Assembly: GCA_964564435.1 (NCBI GenBank)
Contig: CAZMAT010000005.1
Location: 62,001 to 126,000, forward strand
Reading direction: 5' to 3'
Length of the DNA stretch: 64,000 nucleotides
Origin: Fermentibacter sp964564435
GTDB lineage: Bacteria; Fermentibacterota; Fermentibacteria; Fermentibacterales; Fermentibacteraceae
The notes below the pieces were generated by a model. That model was given only the letters and a program-made list of their open reading frames with translations, was not told where the DNA came from and ran no database searches. The position numbers and the translations under genes were made by a program. Shown piece by piece: positions 16,530 to 24,698 of the stretch (positions are counted from its first letter, which is position 1; the number at the start of each line of letters is the position of its first letter).

Positions 16530-17507
16530 ATGAGACCCCACATGAAGCCGGTGCTGCTCGTGAGCGAGTGCCTCGCAGGCGTTCGGTGCAGGTATGACGG
16601 CTCCTCCGCGGAGGACCGGTTCGTGCGGAGGCTCATGCCGTTCTGCGAGGTCCGGACGGCCTGCCCCGAGGTGGGGATCGGGCTCGGGGTCCCGAGACCT
16701 CCGATACGCCTGGTCTCGGACGGATCGGGCGGGACGCTCCTGGTACAGCCTTCCACCGGCAGGGACCTCACTGCCGGCATGGCGGCGTTCTGTTCCTCTC
16801 TCCTCTCCGACGCGGACGGTCTGGACGGGGCCGTGCTCAAGTCCGGGTCGCCCTCGTGCGGCATCTCCGATGTCAGGGTCCATGCCGGCGCGGATGGCCC
16901 GGCACGCGCCGGGAAGGTGCCGGGAGTGCTCGGAGGCGCGGTGCTGGAAGCCCTGGGCGGCAGGCCCGTGATCCACGAGGGAAGGCTCTCCAACCTCAGG
17001 CTGCGCGAGCACTTCATGACCTCGCTGTTCACCCTGGCCAGGTTCCGCGCAGCGACTCGCGATTGCTCCGGGAAGCGCTCGAATGGCCCTCTCGTATCCT
17101 TCCACGCCTCCGCCAAGCTCCTTCTCTCGGCGTACAACCGCGAAGAGGGCAGGAGGATGGGCAGGCTGGTGGCGGACGGGGGGCTCGGGGCGGTATCCGC
17201 ATACGGAGCATCACTCGTCCGTGCCCTCGCGCGGCCCCTCCGCACGGGTCCCGCCGTCGACGCCCTCATGCACGCCTTAGGCTACTTCAAGCGGGACCTG
17301 TCCCCCGCCGAGAAGGCCCTGTTCCTCGACAGCCTCGAGGACTTCGGGGCGGGGAGGACCGCCATGGGGATACCGGGCTCCCTGATCAGATCATGGACCG
17401 TCAGGTTCGGCACCGCCTATCTCGACGACCAGATCATCTTCGACCCGTACCCACCGGCCCTGGCCGGCACCGAGGATTCGGCCCGCGGGGAGGCCCCTCC
17501 GCGATGA
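16530..17507 (+). CDS. DUF523-DUF1722 protein (YbgA-like), photolyase-linked
   Basis: The 325-residue protein joins a DUF523 domain (VSECLAGVRCRYDG, CPEVGIGLGVPRPP, LKSGSPSCG; about 1-150) to a DUF1722 domain (LVSFHASAKLLLSAYN, HALGYFKRDLSPAEK; about 190-300). The conserved cysteines in the first domain suggest a metal or Fe-S site. E. coli YbgA (DUF1722) also neighbours a photolyase gene, so a link to photorepair is an old but unexplained association. AGGAGG is 4 bases before ATG 16530. Its stop overlaps the photolyase start by 4 bases. Confidence 0.88.
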   Translation: MRPHMKPVLLVSECLAGVRCRYDGSSAEDRFVRRLMPFCEVRTACPEVGIGLGVPRPPIRLVSDGSGGTLLVQPSTGRDLTAGMAAFCSSLLSDADGLDGAVLKSGSPSCGISDVRVHAGADGPARAGKVPGVLGGAVLEALGGRPVIHEGRLSNLRLREHFMTSLFTLARFRAATRDCSGKRSNGPLVSFHASAKLLLSAYNREEGRRMGRLVADGGLGAVSAYGASLVRALARPLRTGPAVDALMHALGYFKRDLSPAEKALFLDSLEDFGAGRTAMGIPGSLIRSWTVRFGTAYLDDQIIFDPYPPALAGTEDSARGEAPPR

Positions 17508-18859
17508 TGGAGGAGAGGGTCCGGCAGGCTTCCGGCACCCCCTCCCCGCGCGGGGCCTCCTGGATCGTGTACTGGATGCAGCAGGCCCGCCGGGAGGCCT
17601 GCAACCACGCCCTGGAGTACGCGCTGGCGAGGGCGCGCGACATGGGTCTGCCGGCCTTCGTCCTCTTCTGCGTCGACCCTTCGTATCCGGGGGCGGGACC
17701 CTCGCACTACCGGTTCATGCTGGAGGGGCTGGAGGAGACGGCTGGTGATCTGGCGGCCAGGGGCATCAGGCTGCTCGTCCGGATCGGCGATCCCGTGGAG
17801 GAGCTGGTCGCGGCATGCGGAAGGGCGGCCCTGGCCGTCACCGACGGCGGTCACACCCCCGTCCAGAGGCGGTGGAGGGCGGAGGCGGCGGCGAGGTGCC
17901 CCTGCCCGCTCTACGTGGTGGAGACCGATACGGCCGTGCCTCCCGACATGCTCCACGACCGCAGGGCGTGGTCGGCGGCCGTGCTCCGGAGGAGGATGGA
18001 GCCCCTCCTGGAAGGCATGCTCGAGCCTCCGCGGAGGCGCGAGGTCGCCATCCCCGGCTTCCTGCCCGACATGCCGGCGATGAGCCCGCTGGAGGCGCTG
18101 GCACTGCTGCCGGAGCATCCCCCGGCCGGCCGGGCCGGGAGGATCAGGCCCGGTCCCGCCGCAGCCCGGGCGGCGCTCGGGCGCTTCATCGACGAGGACC
18201 TCGACGAGTACGGGTCCTCTTCGCGCGATCCGGCGAGGAACTGCGTCTCGGGGCTCTCGCCCTACCTGCACTTCGGCCAGATATCCCCCGTCGAGGCGGC
18301 CCTCGAGATAAGGAAGACGGGCAGCCAGGGAGCCTGCGCCTTCCTGGAGCAGCTCCTCGTGCGCCGGGAACTGGCGGTGAACTTCTGTGCGAGGGCGCCC
18401 GCACCCGGCTCGTGGGGCGCCATCCCGGAATGGGCCAGGAGGACGCTCGACGAGCATTCCGGGGATCAGAGGGAGTACGCGTACGCCCTGGAGGAGCTGG
18501 AAGGCGCCCGCACCCACGACGACGCATGGAACGCCGCCCAGAAGGAGCTCGTCACGACCGGCTGCATGCACGGATACATGAGGATGTACTGGGGCAAGAT
18601 GATCCTGGCGTGGACCCCCTCTCCGGAAGAGGCCTTCCGCCGGGCCACCCTGCTCAACGACAGATACGCGCTGGACGGGAGGGATCCGAACAGCATGGCG
18701 GGCATCGGCTGGTGCTTCGGGCTCCACGACAGGCCCTGGCCCGGGCGGAGGGTCTTCGGTTCAGTCAGGTCCATGACGCGACGGAGCCTGGATGCGAAGT
18801 ACGACATCGGCGCCTATGTCGCGAGGGTGGAGAGCATCGCGGGGGAGGACATGCGATGA
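17504..18859 (+). CDS. Class II CPD photolyase
   Basis: The 451-residue protein shows the class II photolyase signature: VYWMQQARREACNHALEYAL at the N-terminus, YLHFGQISP, the FAD-pocket stretch KELVTTGCMHGYMRMYWGK and DGRDPNSMAGIGWCFGLHDR. It repairs cyclobutane pyrimidine dimers with blue light and reduced FAD. Translation probably starts at ATG 17504 (or the adjacent ATG 17507), overlapping the previous stop as ATGA. Both its start and its end are coupled to neighbours by 4-base overlaps, making a tight three-gene unit. A photolyase implies exposure to sunlight at some stage of an otherwise anaerobic life. Confidence 0.95.
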   Translation: MMEERVRQASGTPSPRGASWIVYWMQQARREACNHALEYALARARDMGLPAFVLFCVDPSYPGAGPSHYRFMLEGLEETAGDLAARGIRLLVRIGDPVEELVAACGRAALAVTDGGHTPVQRRWRAEAAARCPCPLYVVETDTAVPPDMLHDRRAWSAAVLRRRMEPLLEGMLEPPRRREVAIPGFLPDMPAMSPLEALALLPEHPPAGRAGRIRPGPAAARAALGRFIDEDLDEYGSSSRDPARNCVSGLSPYLHFGQISPVEAALEIRKTGSQGACAFLEQLLVRRELAVNFCARAPAPGSWGAIPEWARRTLDEHSGDQREYAYALEELEGARTHDDAWNAAQKELVTTGCMHGYMRMYWGKMILAWTPSPEEAFRRATLLNDRYALDGRDPNSMAGIGWCFGLHDRPWPGRRVFGSVRSMTRRSLDAKYDIGAYVARVESIAGEDMR

Positions 18860-19386
18860 TGAGTTCCGGGGATGCAGGATTCTCGGCCCTGCCTGCAGGC
18901 GGGGCCGTCATGGATCCCTTCGACGCGATAGGCAGGGGCTGGATGCTGGTGACCGGAGGCGGCCCAGGGTCATGGAACACCATGACAGCGAGCTGGGGCG
19001 GGCTGGGGCACCTCTGGAACAGGGACGTCTGCTTCGTGTTCGTCAGGCCGCAGAGGCACACGCGCCGCTTCATGGACGGATCGCGCCAGTTCACGGTGTC
19101 GTTCTTCGGGGAGGAGCACCGGGCCGCGCTGGAGTTCTGCGGGAGCCACTCAGGCCGCGATGTCGACAAGGCCGCCATGACCGGACTCGAGCCCTTCGAA
19201 CCTGTGCCGGGATGCGTCTCCTTCAGGCAGGCGTCCCTGGTCCTGGCGGCCCGGACGATCTACACGCACGACCTGTCGGCGGGAGGCTTCCTGGACGACG
19301 CCCAGCTGAGCCTCTACCCGCACTCGGACTTCCACAGGATGTACGTGGGGGAGATAGTCGCGGCGCTTTCGGGGCCCGGCCGCTAG
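18856..19386 (+). CDS. Flavin reductase-like FMN-binding protein
   Basis: This 176-residue protein has the split-barrel flavin reductase pattern: MLVTGGGPGSWNTMTASWGG, a core strand VCFVFVRPQRHTRRF, FTVSFF and SGRDVDKAAMTGLEPFE. These enzymes bind FMN/FAD and pass electrons from NAD(P)H to free flavin. It starts at ATG 18856 inside the photolyase stop (ATGA), so the two are translationally coupled; supplying reduced flavin for photorepair is an attractive but untested reason. Its TAG stop shares CTAG with the convergent ferritin-like gene. Confidence 0.85.
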   Translation: MMSSGDAGFSALPAGGAVMDPFDAIGRGWMLVTGGGPGSWNTMTASWGGLGHLWNRDVCFVFVRPQRHTRRFMDGSRQFTVSFFGEEHRAALEFCGSHSGRDVDKAAMTGLEPFEPVPGCVSFRQASLVLAARTIYTHDLSAGGFLDDAQLSLYPHSDFHRMYVGEIVAALSGPGR

Positions 19387-19850
19387 CCGCCCTCCCCCTC
19401 CGCGCGGAGCGAGGCGAGCATGCCGAAGTGCTCCCGCTCCTCCGCCACGAGTTCCTGAAGCCGGCTCCTCGCCGGGTCGGGAACGCGGGCCGAGAGTTCG
19501 TGGTAGAGCATGATGCTGTCCATCTCGCGCCTGATGGCGAAATCGATGATCGACGGGGTGTCCTTGGCCCGCCCGCGTTCGTCGGAGAGGCGCGTGCTCG
19601 AGAAGACCCTCGCGAAAGCCCTGGCCGCAACCGGATCGACATCGTCGTATCCGGGGATGGACGCATCCGGCAGCGTGCTTCTGAAGCCGGCGATCCAGAC
19701 CTCGTGGGCGTCCTCCTGGGAGGCGAGGAATGCGAAAAGGTCCCTCCCGGCCGTCCCCGCCGCGTATCCTTCGGCGAGTGACCGGTAGAGATCGGCGCCT
19801 GCCTTCTCCATGTCTGCGGCGAGTTCGAGGAGCCGGGCTAGTTCGAGCAT
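19383..19850 (-). CDS. Rubrerythrin-type ferritin-like diiron protein without rubredoxin domain
   Basis: The 155-residue four-helix protein has two E...ExxH repeats: MEKAGADLYRSLAEG with SQEDAHEVW in the first half and REMDSIMLYHELS with EEREHFGML in the second. That is the diiron pattern of rubrerythrin and related oxidases; the C-terminal rubredoxin domain is absent. A role in peroxide or iron handling is likely. Its start overlaps the DUF169 gene end by 13 bases, so the two are probably co-expressed. Confidence 0.85.
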   Translation of the reverse strand: MLELARLLELAADMEKAGADLYRSLAEGYAAGTAGRDLFAFLASQEDAHEVWIAGFRSTLPDASIPGYDDVDPVAARAFARVFSSTRLSDERGRAKDTPSIIDFAIRREMDSIMLYHELSARVPDPARSRLQELVAEEREHFGMLASLRAEGEGG

Positions 19851-20611
19851 CCCTGATCATTCTGCTCGAGAGTGTAGGCGGGTGGCATCTGCGGCGTCCA
19901 CATGACGTTGGGCGGGACCGGATAGAGCGGGCCGGCCTTCGAGAGCTCGGCCAGGGCGCCGGCCATGCCCTCGAGCATCCTGTGCGGACAGGCGAACACG
20001 AGTTCGTGGTTCTGCGTGCCGCCGAACCTCCTGTCGCCCGCGCAGGGGAATCCGATCACCGGCCTGCCGGTGCCGGCCACGAATCCTATGGCCGAGCACA
20101 CCGCGGCTTCGGCCACGGTGTCCGCGGCGACCCTCTCCCCCGTCCGGTAGAGCGCCGCATGCACGAAGCGCATCACCTGGGCCGGATTACAGTAGAACAG
20201 CACTGCGTCGGGAACGGGATCGCCATCGGGATACCCTGCGAGCGGTGCGAGCGAAACTGCCTGGTAGCGGGCCCCCGAGTCGCCGAGCTTGAAGGTGTTC
20301 CGGAAGAAGGCCTCGCCTGCCTCCCGCGAGCCGACGTACCTTCCGACGGCTGCGGAGCCGTCCCTGAACGCCGGGGGCGTCTCGACGAGGCCGAGGCATG
20401 CCGCCCCGATGGCGCATACCATCCGTTCGGGCACGCCAGACGCCTGCCTGCCCTGGTGCCTGGCCATCGAGATGAGCTGGCAGATGTTGACCGGGAAGGG
20501 CAGGGGCCTGCGGGGGAGGTCCTCGCGCGATGCGTGGAGCTTCACCGCAACGGGCCCGGTTTCGAGCCTCAGGATGCTCGCGAACGTGCCGGCAAGGGTC
20601 GCGTTGTCCAT
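19838..20611 (-). CDS. DUF169 family protein
   Basis: At 257 residues this matches the DUF169 family: ETGPVAVKLHASREDLPRRP near the N-terminus, CQLISMARHQGR, CAIGAACLGLVETP, DAVLFYCNPAQVMRFVHA and FPCAGDRRFGGTQNHEL. The family is conserved in anaerobes and archaea and has several invariant cysteines (here in the CQ, CAIGAAC, CNP and PCAGD positions), hinting at a metal or Fe-S cofactor, but no function is established. GGGAGGAG lies 6 bases upstream of ATG 20611. It precedes the ferritin-like gene. Confidence 0.85.
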   Translation of the reverse strand: MDNATLAGTFASILRLETGPVAVKLHASREDLPRRPLPFPVNICQLISMARHQGRQASGVPERMVCAIGAACLGLVETPPAFRDGSAAVGRYVGSREAGEAFFRNTFKLGDSGARYQAVSLAPLAGYPDGDPVPDAVLFYCNPAQVMRFVHAALYRTGERVAADTVAEAAVCSAIGFVAGTGRPVIGFPCAGDRRFGGTQNHELVFACPHRMLEGMAGALAELSKAGPLYPVPPNVMWTPQMPPAYTLEQNDQGCSN

Positions 20612-20648
20612 GCGCCGCTCCTCCCGGAGAACTCCCTGCCTTCCGCCG

Positions 20649-21116
20649 TCATCTCCCGTACCGGGAGGCGAGGAAAACCATCGTGACGGTGGTCAGGACG
20701 ATGCCGAAGGCAATGGCTGCCATCCATACCGAACCGGGTTCCATCGCCCTGGCGGTGGCCTGCGCCACCTGGTGGAACCCGTCGCCTGCGAGAAGGCTCC
20801 TGCCCGACGACGCCAGAAGCCTCCAGGCCCCGAACAGCACAGCCGCGGCGGCTCCAGAGGCTGCCACGGCCCTCAGGATCGTAAAGCGCCCTGAAGGCTT
20901 GTCGAGCAGGTCGATGGAGGCGTCGATCCGCTCGAGGAGGCCGTCAGGAATGACGTAGGAGCCTGCGAGGCCCTGTTCGATCAGCTTCTCGGCCTCGAGC
21001 GCCTTCGTGCATTCCGGGCACCCGGCGCAGTGCTCGAGGAAGGACGCGGCCATGGGGGGATCGAGCAGCCCGAGCAGGTACTCGACCGCTTCAGCAGATC
21101 TGCTGCACGAGCTCAT
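20649..21116 (-). CDS. Membrane anti-sigma factor with zinc-finger motif
   Basis: The 155-residue protein carries a ZAS-type motif near its N-terminus (HCAGCPEC, about residues 29-36), followed by a linker and two hydrophobic segments (about 85-105 and 130-150). Such proteins hold an ECF sigma factor at the membrane until a signal releases it. ATG 21116 lies 26 bases inside the sigma gene and has its own GGGAGG 4 bases upstream, so the two are made together. The signal is unknown. Confidence 0.85.
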   Translation of the reverse strand: MSSCSRSAEAVEYLLGLLDPPMAASFLEHCAGCPECTKALEAEKLIEQGLAGSYVIPDGLLERIDASIDLLDKPSGRFTILRAVAASGAAAAVLFGAWRLLASSGRSLLAGDGFHQVAQATARAMEPGSVWMAAIAFGIVLTTVTMVFLASRYGR

Positions 21117-21645
21117 TCTCCCTCCCTTCCAGGATCTCTCTCAGCCTGCGCCTGGCCCGCAGAAGATACACTCTCACGTTCTTCCCGGGGATTCCGAGGA
21201 CCTCGCCCGCTTCGGCATGCGTCATCTCGCGGAAATAGACAAGGGTCAGGAGGGACCTGTCCCTCTCGGGGAGCCTCGACATGGCGTTCTCCAGAAGGCC
21301 GGGCCCGGGATCGGGCCGCCTGTCCTCGGCTCCGTATCCCTCGATATCCTCGCCTTCGAGGACCTGGCCGGGGATCCTCTTCCTCAGGTGGTCGATCGCG
21401 GCCCTCCGCGTGATCGAGGCCAGCCAGGAGGGGAACCTGCCGCTCTCCCTCAGGAGGCCCAGGTTCAGCCAGGCCTTCACGAAGACCTCCTGCGCGATGT
21501 CGCAGGCCTCGTCGGGATCGCCGACCGTCCTCCGGGCGAGTGCATGGACGAATCCGGCGAAGTCGCGGACGAGCGAGTCGAATGCCTGCCTGTCGCCGGC
21601 CTTCGCACGTTCCACCACATCCGCGACTCCGCCTTCATCAGTCAA
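21091..21645 (-). CDS. ECF-type RNA polymerase sigma factor
   Basis: The 184-residue protein has sigma region 2 (DSLVRDFAGFVHALARR, DACDIAQEVFVKAWLN-type -10 recognition helix) and region 4 (LPERDRSLLTLVYFREMTHA, EVLGIPGKNVRVYLLRARRR helix-turn-helix). It starts at TTG 21645, overlapping the stop of the membrane protein before it as TTGA. It is followed by its anti-sigma factor. A sigma-W-like promoter at 22060-22088 before the three-gene unit suggests self-activation. Confidence 0.93.
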   Translation of the reverse strand: MTDEGGVADVVERAKAGDRQAFDSLVRDFAGFVHALARRTVGDPDEACDIAQEVFVKAWLNLGLLRESGRFPSWLASITRRAAIDHLRKRIPGQVLEGEDIEGYGAEDRRPDPGPGLLENAMSRLPERDRSLLTLVYFREMTHAEAGEVLGIPGKNVRVYLLRARRRLREILEGRENELVQQIC

Positions 21646-22028
21646 TTCCCTTCGCCCTTCCTCACGGTAACGCGCCAGATCACCACGAGGGCGATACCGC
21701 CGAAGAAGAGATAGGCTCCGGGTTCGAGCATGCCGGTATGTCCCATCACCAGCGCCGTGAAGGCCATCGCAGCCGCGATGCCGATCAGGAGGATCCCCGC
21801 CTTGAGCGTGCCGAGCCTGCTCCTCGGCTGTCTGGGGCTGATGATCCCGACGATCTCCCTGATCTCCTCGGGGCCCTTGCCGGATGCGACCGCACTTGCG
21901 ACCATCTCCTGCAGGGCCATATCCTTCCTGTGCGAGGAGTGGATCACCAAGGCCGCTATCGCGAGGGGTCCCCCGATGCTGAGCACGATCGCGATCACCG
22001 GGATCGCCGATTCCATGAAGCCGTCCAT
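21642..22028 (-). CDS. Small membrane protein leading the ECF sigma operon
   Basis: ATG 22028 has AGGAG 7 bases upstream, giving 128 residues with an N-terminal membrane segment (MESAIPVIAIVLSIGGPLAI), a soluble helical middle (KGPEEIREIVGIISP) and two more membrane segments (about 70-90 and 97-117). This DUF6249-like layout is common beside ECF sigma factors of several phyla; the exact family is uncertain. It is the first gene of the unit and overlaps the sigma gene by 4 bases. Confidence 0.75.
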   Translation of the reverse strand: MDGFMESAIPVIAIVLSIGGPLAIAALVIHSSHRKDMALQEMVASAVASGKGPEEIREIVGIISPRQPRSRLGTLKAGILLIGIAAAMAFTALVMGHTGMLEPGAYLFFGGIALVVIWRVTVRKGEGN

Positions 22029-22059
22029 TCCGGGTCTCCTTTCTGCTGCCTCGACCATA

Positions 22060-22088
22060 GAGACGCCGCGGCCGGCACGGGGGTTACA
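22060..22088 (-). promoter_or_regulatory. Candidate ECF sigma-dependent promoter (autoregulation)
   Basis: On the minus strand TGTAAC (22088-22083) is followed after 17 bases by CGTCTC (22065-22060). The shape AAC...CGT is typical of group ECF promoters such as those read by sigma-W. RNA would start near 22053, about 25 bases before ATG 22028 with the ribosome site in place. The housekeeping consensus is absent here. Confidence 0.5.
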
Positions 22089-22153
22089 TTCCACCGCCTG
22101 ACCGAGCATAAGGGACGGCGGGGCAGGGAACAAACGACAGACTGGAGGATCAG

Positions 22154-23215
22154 ATGACCAGTACCTTCACCGGCCTGGGCGGCAAGCGGGGTCTCTCGCC
22201 CGGAACCCTGGTGAGCAGCCCGGGGAGGGAGCAGACCGAGACCAGGATCACCCTGCTCCGCTGGAGGGAGGACGAGTTCTCGATCCTCGATGTCGACGAC
22301 CCCGCGTCGCCCGGTCAGGAAGGCGAGGGATACACCGTGCGCTGGATGAGGATCAGGGGATTCTCGGACCTCTCCGTGGTCAACACCGTAGGGAGCCTGT
22401 TCGGAGTACATCCCCTCCAGCTCGAGGACGCCGTCAACAGGCACGACAGGCCCAAGGCGGAACTCGACGAGGAAAGCGTCTTCGTCACCCTGAGCTCGAT
22501 CTTCCCCGGAACCGGCGGGCCACCGGTCCACGGCCACCTGGCGCTCTTCCTGAAGCCCGGCATCCTGATCTCGTTCGAGGAGGGCGACACCCCGCTCTTC
22601 GACTCCGTCGTGGAGAGGATGAAGAGGGGCGGTTCGAGGCTCCGCAGGTACGGGCCGGACTACCTCTTCTACGCCCTGATGGACGCGGTGGTGGACGGAT
22701 ACTTCGCCACCCTCGAGGACATGGCCGACAGGATCGAGGCGCTCGAGGAGGACGTCGTGGAGGGGGACGGTTCGGGTCTGCTCGAGAGGATCCACTCCAT
22801 GAGGAACGAGATGCTCCTCTTCAGGCGTTCGGTCTGGCCCATGAGGGAGCTCGTGGGGAACCTGACGAGGACGGGTGACTCGTCCTTCTCGAGCGTCACG
22901 CAGCCTTACATCAGGGACCTCTACGATCACGCGGTGCAGGTGGTGGAGACCTCGGAGACCCTCAGGGAGATGCTGTCCGCCATGCTCGACACCTACCTGT
23001 CGAGCACCAGCAACAGGATGAACGAGGTCATGAAGGTCCTGACCATCATCGCGACCATCTTCATGCCGCTGACCTTCATAGCCGGGATCTACGGGATGAA
23101 CTTCGAGCACATGCCGGAACTGGGGAAGACGTGGGGCTATCCCGCAGTGCTCGGCGCGATGGTGCTGATCGGCTTCGGGATGGGCTTCTGGTTCCGGAAG
23201 AAGGGCTGGCTGTGA
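22154..23215 (+). CDS. corA: CorA-type magnesium/cobalt transporter
   Basis: The 353-residue protein has the large N-terminal cytoplasmic domain (LQLEDAVNRHDRPKAE), a long helix region, and two C-terminal membrane helices joined by the CorA signature GMNFEHMPEL (YGMN variant of the GMN motif). It forms a pentameric Mg2+ channel in the inner membrane. GGAGG lies 5 bases before ATG 22154. The next gene starts inside its stop codon. Confidence 0.95.
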   Translation: MTSTFTGLGGKRGLSPGTLVSSPGREQTETRITLLRWREDEFSILDVDDPASPGQEGEGYTVRWMRIRGFSDLSVVNTVGSLFGVHPLQLEDAVNRHDRPKAELDEESVFVTLSSIFPGTGGPPVHGHLALFLKPGILISFEEGDTPLFDSVVERMKRGGSRLRRYGPDYLFYALMDAVVDGYFATLEDMADRIEALEEDVVEGDGSGLLERIHSMRNEMLLFRRSVWPMRELVGNLTRTGDSSFSSVTQPYIRDLYDHAVQVVETSETLREMLSAMLDTYLSSTSNRMNEVMKVLTIIATIFMPLTFIAGIYGMNFEHMPELGKTWGYPAVLGAMVLIGFGMGFWFRKKGWL

Positions 23216-23931
23216 ACGGCCGCGGGTTGCCCCCCATGCTCGCCGCGCTGCTGCCCGCCCTGCTCGCGCCCGGGCCGGGCTGGGGCAACTCGGCGACTTC
23301 CGTCGAGTTCCTGGGCTTTTCATCCGACGCACGCTTCGCCGCCTGGGAGGAGTACGGCATCCAGGACGGCAGCGGATTCCCGGTCTGCATCATCACCGTG
23401 CTAGGCCTCGGGGACTGCCGTCCCGCCGGGCGCTTCGAGACCGTTCTGGAGGACGGGTGCGGAGACCTCGAGACCGCCAGGACCCTCTGCCGCGAGGAAG
23501 CCTCGGGGCTTCTCGACTCGCTCTCGGGGGAATGGATCGAGGGCCGGCTGTGCGTGCTGCACCTCCCCACCGACCTGTCGGTCCCCCGCGACTCGGCGAG
23601 GTTCCACTCGTGGAGCCCGGTCCCGGGATACCATGAAGGAGACAGGACCGTCATCCTGAGCACCGAGGCCGTACATGGCACGGAACTCGAGGAGTACTGG
23701 TCCCTGGTCCCGGAGCTGCTCTCCGTTTTCGTCAGGGACAATGCATCCGGTGCCCTGAGGGCGATAAGGCGAGACACGGAGACGGACACCGGCCTGGAGG
23801 GGCGGTTCGGCTACGGGATCGAGGGGATCTGGGCCCTGGGCGACAGCGCCTTCGCGGTCTCGATACAGGCTCTCGCGCTGGGATTCGAGGGGCCGGACCG
23901 GATGTACGAATTCGCCGGCTGGCGCGACTAG
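23212..23931 (+). CDS. Predicted secreted DUF2259 protein
   Basis: GTG 23212 overlaps the corA stop as GTGA and gives 239 residues with a signal peptide (MLAALLPALLAPGPGWG), so the mature protein starts near NSATSVEFLGFSSDARF. That N-terminal mature stretch, with FAAWEEYGIQDGSGFPV, is the hallmark of DUF2259, a family of predicted secreted proteins of unknown function. Coupling to corA may simply reflect tight packing. Its stop shares CTAG with the convergent ABC ATPase gene. Confidence 0.8.
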   Translation: MNGRGLPPMLAALLPALLAPGPGWGNSATSVEFLGFSSDARFAAWEEYGIQDGSGFPVCIITVLGLGDCRPAGRFETVLEDGCGDLETARTLCREEASGLLDSLSGEWIEGRLCVLHLPTDLSVPRDSARFHSWSPVPGYHEGDRTVILSTEAVHGTELEEYWSLVPELLSVFVRDNASGALRAIRRDTETDTGLEGRFGYGIEGIWALGDSAFAVSIQALALGFEGPDRMYEFAGWRD

Positions 23932-24698
23932 CGGATCCCCGGCTGAGCCGGCCCGGCCGCGAAGTAGCCGGCAGCCTCCAGGGGCGCGGTCCCGGTGAGT
24001 TCGAAGAAGAGCTTCTCGAGCCCCTCCTCGCCGATGGACGAGGTCTCGACCAGCGAAGCCAGCCTGCCCTCGTTGATGATGCCTATCCTGTCGCAGATCC
24101 TGCGCGCAATCGGGAGCGTGTGCGTGGAGAGCACGACCGCGGATCCCGAATCGGCCGCTGCCCTGCACATCCTGTGGAACGTGCCGGCGGAGGCCGGGTC
24201 AAGCCCGACCATGGGCTCGTCTATCACGTAGAGGTCGGGTTTCGAGAGGAATGCGGCGGAGAGAGCGACCCTCTGCGTCATGCCGTGGGAGTAGGACTCC
24301 GCCCTGGCGTCCAGCCATCCCTGCATGTCGAAAAGCTCCTCGCAGAATCCTATCCTGGATTCCGAAGATGCGGGATCGAGCCTCCTCGCCCTGGCTATGA
24401 ACCTCAGGAACTCCCTTCCCGTGAGTTTCGGGTAGAGCGTCGGCTGGTCGGGCACGAAGGCGGAGAGCTCCCGCGCCCTGTCGGGGTGCATCAAGGCGTC
24501 GATCCCCGACACCTCGACGGTGCCCGAATCGGGTATCACCAGACCGGCCACTATCTTGAGAGTTGTCGTCTTCCCCGCCCCGTTGGGTCCCAGGAGGCCG
24601 AAGATCTCGCCGCTCCGCACCTCCAGCGTGAGGCCGTCGAGCGCCCTCTTCCTGCCGTAGGACTTCACCAGGGACTGGAGCCTGAGCCTGCTATCCAT
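23928..24698 (-). CDS. ABC transporter ATP-binding protein
   Basis: A 256-residue ATPase with Walker A (GPNGAGKTT), Q-loop region FVPDQPTLYPKLTG, signature SYSHGMTQRV, Walker B (LYVIDEPMVGLD) and the switch histidine (LSTHT). It resembles the CcmA/NatA-type exporters in which the permease is encoded separately; no permease is adjacent. ATG 24698 has GGAGG 5 bases upstream and overlaps ftsY by 8 bases, making it the last gene of the long minus-strand run. Substrate unknown. Confidence 0.9.
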   Translation of the reverse strand: MDSRLRLQSLVKSYGRKRALDGLTLEVRSGEIFGLLGPNGAGKTTTLKIVAGLVIPDSGTVEVSGIDALMHPDRARELSAFVPDQPTLYPKLTGREFLRFIARARRLDPASSESRIGFCEELFDMQGWLDARAESYSHGMTQRVALSAAFLSKPDLYVIDEPMVGLDPASAGTFHRMCRAAADSGSAVVLSTHTLPIARRICDRIGIINEGRLASLVETSSIGEEGLEKLFFELTGTAPLEAAGYFAAGPAQPGIR

